Part shown: positions 59,105 through 64,000 of the stretch, one piece after another
How the letters are laid out: each line of letters begins with the position of its first letter
Numbering within the stretch: the first letter of the stretch is position 1
DNA from: Cytidiella melzeri
Lineage: Eukaryota; Basidiomycota; Agaricomycetes; Polyporales; Irpicaceae
Reading direction: 5' to 3'
Length of the DNA: 64,000 bases
Assembly: GCA_022592445.1 (NCBI GenBank)
Contig: JABYQR010000139.1
Coordinates: 44,684-108,683, forward strand
The notes under the pieces: model-generated
The model's database searches: none
The model's input: the letters and a program-made list of their open reading frames with translations, nothing else
Told to the model about the DNA's origin: nothing
Program-made: the position numbers and the translations under genes

Positions 59105-59678
59105 CTATACTTTTTCTTTGATGTGATGTGCTTTGAAGCATTCATCAGTTAGAAATAGCTTGTGATATACATGGGCTATTTTCTTGTGTTCTTCGAGCAC
59201 GTGCCCTTGTTTGTTCATTGTCTCCTGTGCCAATAACGCCTGTGCTGTCCCTTCCTCAACCAGCTCTGCTACGCATTGCCCTTCCACCTCTTCTACTGTG
59301 ACTGCCTCTCCCTATGCTTGTAGATGCACCTTCATGTGTAGGTTCTCTGCTGCTGCCCCTCCCTTGTCCAGCTCTGCCACGTGTTGCCATTACTTACTCT
59401 TGCCCACTGTGTCCTGTGCCCGTAGCTTTGTCTGCACCACCTCTTCCCCATCCAGCTCCGCCACATGATGCCTCTCTTCCTTGTCCACCACCATCTCCTC
59501 TCCCTCTGCTTGTCAATGCACCATCATGCGTGCTGCCACTCCTTCCTTGTGCAGCTCCCCCACACGTTATCCTTCTTCCTCTTCTACCACAACCGCCTCT
59601 GCCTCTGCCTCTGATTGTAGCATCTTCATGTTCCCCACCTGTTGCACTCCCAACAATAACAACGGCAGTACCTGACAT
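59105..59678 (-). pseudogene. Gly/Arg-rich protein remnant, probably from a transposon
   Basis: The frame from the ATG at 59,678 (MSGTAVVIVGSATGGEHE) gives a glycine/arginine-rich region (IRGRGRGGCGRRGRR, TSRGRGDGGGQGRE), then stops at 59,394. A related frame lower down ends at 59,105 with VLEEHKKIAHVYHKLFLTDE. The DNA is made of about four ~130-bp units coding similar RGG text. I do not recognise the protein, and the stops suggest a remnant. Confidence 0.4.
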
Positions 59679-60872
59679 CTGAATGGATCTGTCAACTTGC
59701 GATGAGCGCTGGTGTGTTGAGCGTGAATAGGAGAAAACCAAAAGGTGAATGGAGATGTGAGAGTATTTGATATCTAAACTGCAATTTGGAACCCACAATC
59801 CAAGCTTCAAGCTTCAAGAAAGATTCATGAGCACCGGAGAACAAGGCGACATATGTCTCAGGCTCTGTTCAACCATCTGTGGAAGCTCTTGCAAGGGTGT
59901 GCACTGCGCACAATATGTACAGTGGTGGCAAAAAGTCCTGTGACACTGCGAGCGCACAATGTTTTTTCTTGTTGTACAAGCTCATGACTGTGTAGTTTCA
60001 TTTGTATCAATTATCATGCATTGTATACCATCTATAAATGATGTTCCTGGTAGAGTTGCCTTCAACCATTGCGTGCATGAGAGACTGTACACAATGCGCG
60101 TGATAGTAGTGTTAAGTGCCCACAGCGCGCAGATCAACTACAATGCATTGGTTGACTCTCATGCGCAAAAAATCAACACAGAACCTTTAAATACTGCTTC
60201 TTTTTACACTGCACACTTTGCCAGCTCTATACCACACCTATGGTGCACTGTACCCCTACCAAAAAAGGCCCGGATTTGGACTCTACATAATGAAGGTGCC
60301 AGCATCTCCGACATCCACAAGAAAGTCCCTGTCTGCCAGTCTCCCATGTATTGCACCATCAAAAAACTATCCAATAACCCCAATTTCTATGCAAAAAGCC
60401 AAAGACAGGTTGTCCTCGCATTTGACAAGACCACAATCTTTGTCATGCCACTTTACTCTTGGTACAGCAAGAGGAACGCAAGGCTACAGACTTGAAGCAG
60501 AGAGCATTTCCCCAAGTTTCTGCCCAAACAATGTGTCATAACCTTGCATAGAATGGTCTGAAGGGATATGTATGCAGGAAGCAGCCATATCTATATCTAT
60601 CTGCAGCTCAAAAACAAAGCAGAAACGGTGGGCTGGACATGCGGCAAAATGGGGATCAAAAGAGTGGGGGGTAATGGTACTCTCTGATGAGTCAAAAGTT
60701 AACTTATTTGGCTCATTCGGGAGGGAATACTGTCAGAGGAAACAGTTTGAGCAGTTTTTGGACTGGAATGTGCAGAAGATGGTAAAGCACAGAGGCAGGA
60801 ATGTTATGGTATGGGGATACATCACTTCAAACTGACCAGGAAGGTTACACCGGATTGATGGTGTCATGGATG

Positions 60873-61627
60873 GCCTGACTAGCCCTTAATTTTCGCAATT
60901 TACCTCTTGTTTTTATCTATAAAACACCCGGCTGCAGCTCAGTTGCAACCTTCTCTGCACAAACTCCTTTGCACGTCTATTAAGTGCCCGTATCACGTGG
61001 CTTAGACGCTCCACACGGTCACATTACTGGCTAATATGTCACACTGGCATGTGACTTAGCTTAAGTAAGACCACATGGCTACAGACACATGGTTCAGCCC
61101 ATAGCTAGGGTTTGATGTCATAAATGACGTCCACATGGACTCCTTTTGTTCTTTCCTTATTGTTCTCTTCACGGAAGGATGTTCTCACAGGTGTGGGAAT
61201 GGAATACAATAGTTGGTCTCCTTTTAGATAGATTCTCTCACGGGTAGAGTTCTTGGCAAGGTCTAGACAATAGCTATTGTTCTCCTTCAGGTAGTTCTTT
61301 TGTTCTTCGTTCACACGGCTTCTTGCAAAGCCTGCCCTCAACATGGTCTGTGCGCAGGTCCCTAAAGTCTATATATACTGCTGCATGTACGCTCCTAGCC
61401 CCCCATCTCGACCTCTTGGTCTTTACTGGGCTAGGTAAGCAACCCCCTCTTGTACTACATAGCTGGTAGTCACAATACTAACTTGGTCTTTACTGGGCTA
61501 GATACTTGTATAAAGTCTGATAGCTGGTGAGAGCACTGTGCTACACGCCTGCCACCACCTCCTCGTCAATATCCACACTGTGTCCCTGTCTGTCACGTCG
61601 AGCCCCGTCTCCGTGTCAGATGGGGGG
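60873..61627 (+). mobile_element. 755-bp LTR-like insertion in the Tc1 relic
   Basis: It separates ..GVMD from MDAKL.., with atggatg present on both sides (60866-60872 and 61628-61634). It starts gcctgactagccc (or tggcctgac) and contains a TATA box (ctatatatactg near 61,370), the duplicated splice flank at 61,415-61,501, and a 3' segment related to 47,487-47,604. A partial copy is at 55,731. The exact duplication length (5-7 bases) is uncertain because the element's own first bases resemble the site. Confidence 0.65.
61415..61501 (+). other. Intron-like segment with duplicated splice flank (element D)
   Basis: Twenty bases at 61415-61434 (cttggtctttactgggctag) recur exactly at 61482-61501. 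The first is followed by gtaagc and the second by atacttg. The 67-base segment 61435-61501 has a consensus branch site tactaac directly before the acceptor repeat. Confidence 0.78.
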
Positions 61628-61787
61628 ATGGATGCAAAGCTATGCTGCTCCATTCTATCTGAATCGTTGCTGGGCACCTTGGGAGACCAAAATTTGACCT
61701 GCCAACAGATCATTTTCCAGCAGGATACTGAAATCAAGCACACACCAGAGCCCACAACGGCCTGGTTCAAGGAACACAAGATCACAG

Positions 61788-62002
61788 TGTCAAGTGATGA
61801 CCCGCCTAAGGAGACGGATTAGGAAAGAGGCGGAGGGCTCGGTGATGGCGGTTACCATACACGGACATCCGCATCAATGTATAAAAGGGCCACGACCGGC
61901 ACAGGGGTCAGCATCTGTTGCTTACCCTGTGCCAGGTACACTGCCTATGCTCCAAACAATTCTATCTGTTGCTTACCCTGTGCCAGACTGTTTATTCTGA
62001 CA
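61788..62002 (+). mobile_element. Solo LTR, family E (copy E)
   Basis: It begins tgtcaagtgatgacccgcc and ends ttattctgaca (inverted tgtca/tgaca ends). The 5-bp duplication cacag lies at 61783-61787 and 62003-62007. Removing it restores the Tc1 text ITV-LPWAPNSPDMN. TATA (tgtataaaaggg) is near 61,878. It is a relative of 46,851-47,419. Confidence 0.92.
61913..61986 (+). other. Intron-like segment with duplicated splice flank (LTR copy E)
   Basis: Twenty-three bases at 61913-61935 (..gcttaccctgtgccag) recur exactly at 61964-61986. The first is followed by gtacac and the second by actg, giving a 51-base GT-AG segment. The repeat differs from copy F at several positions, mostly with the same change in both of its halves. 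Confidence 0.72.
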
Positions 62003-62084
62003 CACAGTGTTACCCTGGGCACCAAATTCACCTGATATGAACATTCTAAAGAATATATTGGACCACATGGGTTGTAAATTGAAC

Positions 62085-62269
62085 TGTTTAACTATTCTGT
62101 CTTCGTACTACTTAGCGCGCGCTTAGCGCCGTAGTTACCGTATATAAGACTTACTTTGATCAATGCACTGCTATCGTTTTTGATCCCCAACTCTCTGTGT
62201 GACCACCACCTCAGTCTTCTCTCTCCACGCTCTCAACTCTCCTGATACCTTGTTAAAAGGTTATGAGCC
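62085..62269 (+). promoter_or_regulatory. Probable 5' LTR and primer-binding site of a copia element
   Basis: From tgtttaactattc (62,085) to about gttaaaa (62,258) lies a short candidate LTR with TATA (ccgtatataagac near 62,139). It is followed at once by ggttatgagcc. This resembles the half-tRNA initiator-Met primer-binding site of copia-type elements (GGTTATGGGCC in the classical case). The 3' LTR is outside the window, so the ends are not proven. Confidence 0.5.
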
Positions 62270-62325
62270 CCGCCTAAGCTCATATCTTCACTCTACTTCA
62301 CTTTTACACCTACTCCTCTCTGTTT

Positions 62326-64000
62326 ATGAGCTCTGATCTCGCTGATCAAGCTCAACTTCGTCGCTCCACTAGAGAGCGTCACCAAACCAACTTCCTCAGG
62401 GGTACTAGAGCTCAACCCCGCCAAAGAACAACCACCACTCGCAGGACAACTCCCATCTTCACTCCTACTCCTTCTCCTGCTCCTACTACACCTCCTCCCT
62501 CAATGTCTGCCACAACTATCACAAAAACCGATGCTCCCTCAGCTGGACCATCCAACTCTAACGTCCCTGACGTCGAACCCCAACCCAGTCACAACGACAA
62601 CCACTCTTCCAGCTCTGAGGATCGTGAGGCGATCCCAGGTGCTCGCCATGTCTCTGCTCCCCCAGCTGATCGCCGTCGCACCCCCTTCGATACTCTTCGC
62701 GATGATGATCGCCGTCGTCACCCTCATGGAGGAGACGATGACAGTGATGACGACCGTATGGATGAGGATGAGAGGCCTCGTCGACGACGTGAGAAGCGTC
62801 CTGCTCGCCGTCCGACAACTCCCCCTCCTCCGGGCAGCTCTCCTGGTGGCTCGCCGCCGCCGCCTCCGCCTAGCTCCATAGGCACTAGGTCGACACGCGA
62901 AGTGTCGCAACTTCTGTCTGTGCCACCTGGCCACGACAACAACTTCACTATGTCACTCAGCGACATCAACAAAGCCTTCTCTGATGTTGGCAAACTTACT
63001 GGGGCTGAGACTTGGCCGATGTGGAAGTTCCGCGTCGAGACCGCTATGTCCACTATACTGGAGTTTCACACACTCCGAGGTGGCCTGACCGTTCCTCAAG
63101 AGGTTACGCGGGCTGTCTTCAACGTCCTGACCGGTCATATCTCTGACTCGGTCATGGCTAACTATCTCAACGAGTACAAGCCCCACGTACTCATGGACAA
63201 GCTGCGTGAACGTTACGATCCGAAGACCACTGTGTCTGACGCGAACGAAATTTACCAGTTGTTCCACCTTCGTCGTCCTATCTACGAGATGGACAAGCTG
63301 CTCGATGACGCCACCAATATCTGCAGCAAGCTTATCGCTGCTGGTGTCGACATCCCCGACCATATCTTCTACGCTGCCATCGTTGGGATTATTCCTCCTG
63401 CCTACGCCGCCACACGTCAGAACTACGAGGTCGGCGTGCGTTCTTCTACTCCGGCTGGAGAGAAGTTCCGCTACAGGCCCAACGCGCTCATTGCTGAGCT
63501 TCGTCGCGAGTTCACCAACTGGCGACTCACGCACCCCCCAAAGACTTCCGAGTCCAAGGGGCCTACCACTTTCGTCCCAAAGGACAAAGCTCACGCGCCT
63601 TCGGCTTCGCATGCCAAGGGCAAGGCCGCGGTCGAACGCTCGACCAAAACCACCACTACTGCTCGCGCGGCTGCAGCCCCCTACTCGTTGAGCAAGCCCT
63701 CCACTTCTGGTCAGGGCAACTGCTTCAACTGTGGTCAGCCTGGCCACATGACGCCGACTTGCCCTCTGCCCTGGACTGAGAAGTCCAAAGCTGCGATGAA
63801 AAAGAAGGGCATCACTCGCAAGTCCACTGCCGCCGCCGCTCAAGGCAAGAAGAAAGAGTCCGCCGCTGCCGGCTCTTCCACTGCTACTGGCTTCATGGCC
63901 AATGTCACTGCTGCTGCTGACTCGGACGAAGAGGTCCTCGAGAACCCTCACCCAAGCGCGTGGGTGAAGTCTCTTTCTAACTCGGACGTGACGATGCACG
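62326..64000 (+). CDS. Ty1/copia-type retrotransposon Gag (5' part of gag-pol, runs off the window)
   Basis: The frame is open from the ATG at 62,326 to base 64,000 (558 codons) without a stop. The first 200 residues are charged and disordered (MSSDLADQAQLRRSTRERHQ). A capsid-like region follows: FSDVGKLTGAETWPMWKFRV, ANYLNEYKPHVLMDKLRERY, IYQLFHLRRPIYEMDKLLDD and PALIAELRREF-type text. A zinc knuckle CFNCGQPGHMTPTC (CX2CX4HX4C) lies at about residue 466. This is the standard Gag of copia elements, which forms the particle and packages the RNA. Protease, integrase and reverse transcriptase would lie beyond the window. The intact frame suggests a young insertion. Confidence 0.9.
   Translation, partial: MSSDLADQAQLRRSTRERHQTNFLRGTRAQPRQRTTTTRRTTPIFTPTPSPAPTTPPPSMSATTITKTDAPSAGPSNSNVPDVEPQPSHNDNHSSSSEDREAIPGARHVSAPPADRRRTPFDTLRDDDRRRHPHGGDDDSDDDRMDEDERPRRRREKRPARRPTTPPPPGSSPGGSPPPPPPSSIGTRSTREVSQLLSVPPGHDNNFTMSLSDINKAFSDVGKLTGAETWPMWKFRVETAMSTILEFHTLRGGLTVPQEVTRAVFNVLTGHISDSVMANYLNEYKPHVLMDKLRERYDPKTTVSDANEIYQLFHLRRPIYEMDKLLDDATNICSKLIAAGVDIPDHIFYAAIVGIIPPAYAATRQNYEVGVRSSTPAGEKFRYRPNALIAELRREFTNWRLTHPPKTSESKGPTTFVPKDKAHAPSASHAKGKAAVERSTKTTTTARAAAAPYSLSKPSTSGQGNCFNCGQPGHMTPTCPLPWTEKSKAAMKKKGITRKSTAAAAQGKKKESAAAGSSTATGFMANVTAAADSDEEVLENPHPSAWVKSLSNSDVTMH

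Larger units (their letters stand above)
59920..62084 (+). pseudogene. Tc1/mariner transposase relic, cut by two insertions
   Basis: The 5' end is a Tc1-type terminus at a TA (cagtggtggcaaaaagtcc at 59,920). Coding pieces follow in order: the helix-turn-helix part KKARIWTLHNEGASISDIHK near 60,260; KRWAGHAAKWGSKEWGVMVL and SDESKVNLFGSFGREY near 60,630-60,730; RNVMVWGY and GRLHRIDGVMD to 60,872. Then come MDAKLCCSILSESLLGTLGD, IIFQQDTEIKHTPEPTTAWF and HKITV to 61,787, and VLPWAPNSPDMNILKNI after 62,008. The DDE acids in SDES, QQD and SPDMN are visible, but the frame shifts several times. Two insertions, 60,873-61,627 and 61,788-62,002, lie within it, and the 3' end is missing. Confidence 0.85.

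Noticed and set aside
62008..62258. tgttaccctggg at 62,008 as the start of a copia LTR
   Set aside because: It directly follows the second cacag duplication of the solo LTR and continues the Tc1 transposase text (LPWAPNSPDMN). The candidate LTR was moved to 62,085.

Overview
The window is fungal nuclear DNA, most likely from a basidiomycete of the Agaricomycetes. The genes have many short GT-AG introns (about 50-80 bases). Core genes are GC-rich and sit as islands in AT-richer DNA packed with MULE, Helitron, Tc1/mariner, LTR and foldback elements. I could not narrow the species.

Layout. 1-3,912: the edge of an unknown gene, a dispersed repeat copy, and a decayed Rho guanine-nucleotide exchange factor gene. 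4,131-9,979: first core island, with a small heat-shock protein (Hsp20), a METTL2/Trm140-type tRNA m3C methyltransferase and a GPATCH1 homologue. 10,365-13,699: a Mutator-like element (MULE-1) with 9-bp target duplication, an inverted duplication of its own end, and a nested solo LTR. 14,576-31,528: accessory region with three members (one broken) of a small secreted-protein family and a foldback complex several kilobases long. 31,887-42,123: second core island, with an amino-acid permease, a large disordered protein, bifunctional purine enzyme ADE16/17 (ATIC) and an MDR-type oxidoreductase. This island lies between two arms of a 1.3-kb inverted repeat (30,224-31,528 and 42,807-44,128). The arms carry the promoter, leader and signal peptide of secreted-protein genes S3 and S4. 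42,313-42,800: fused fragments copied from the GPATCH1 and permease genes, introns included. About 44,811-53,760: a broken Helitron containing a second MULE (46,209-48,983), which itself contains a solo LTR. 53,760-62,084: more foldback DNA, LTRs and a Tc1/mariner relic cut by two later insertions. 62,085-64,000: 5' part of a Ty1/copia-type retrotransposon with an open gag frame running off the window.

The core genes are ordinary housekeeping functions (protein folding, tRNA modification, splicing, amino-acid uptake, purine synthesis) with no sign of a shared pathway. The accessory DNA is more interesting. (1) LTRs of at least two families, plus one further LTR-like insertion, carry a GT-AG intron-like segment just after the promoter. 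In each, the 19-23 bases before the 5' splice site are repeated immediately before the 3' splice site. The repeat differs between elements but is identical, or nearly so, within each. This would let a spliced retrotransposon RNA re-pair with the unspliced 3' LTR and regain its intron. (2) The four secreted-protein genes share a promoter, a leader with two introns and a signal peptide, joined to unrelated mature parts. (3) Target-site duplications and empty-site comparisons give a readable insertion history.
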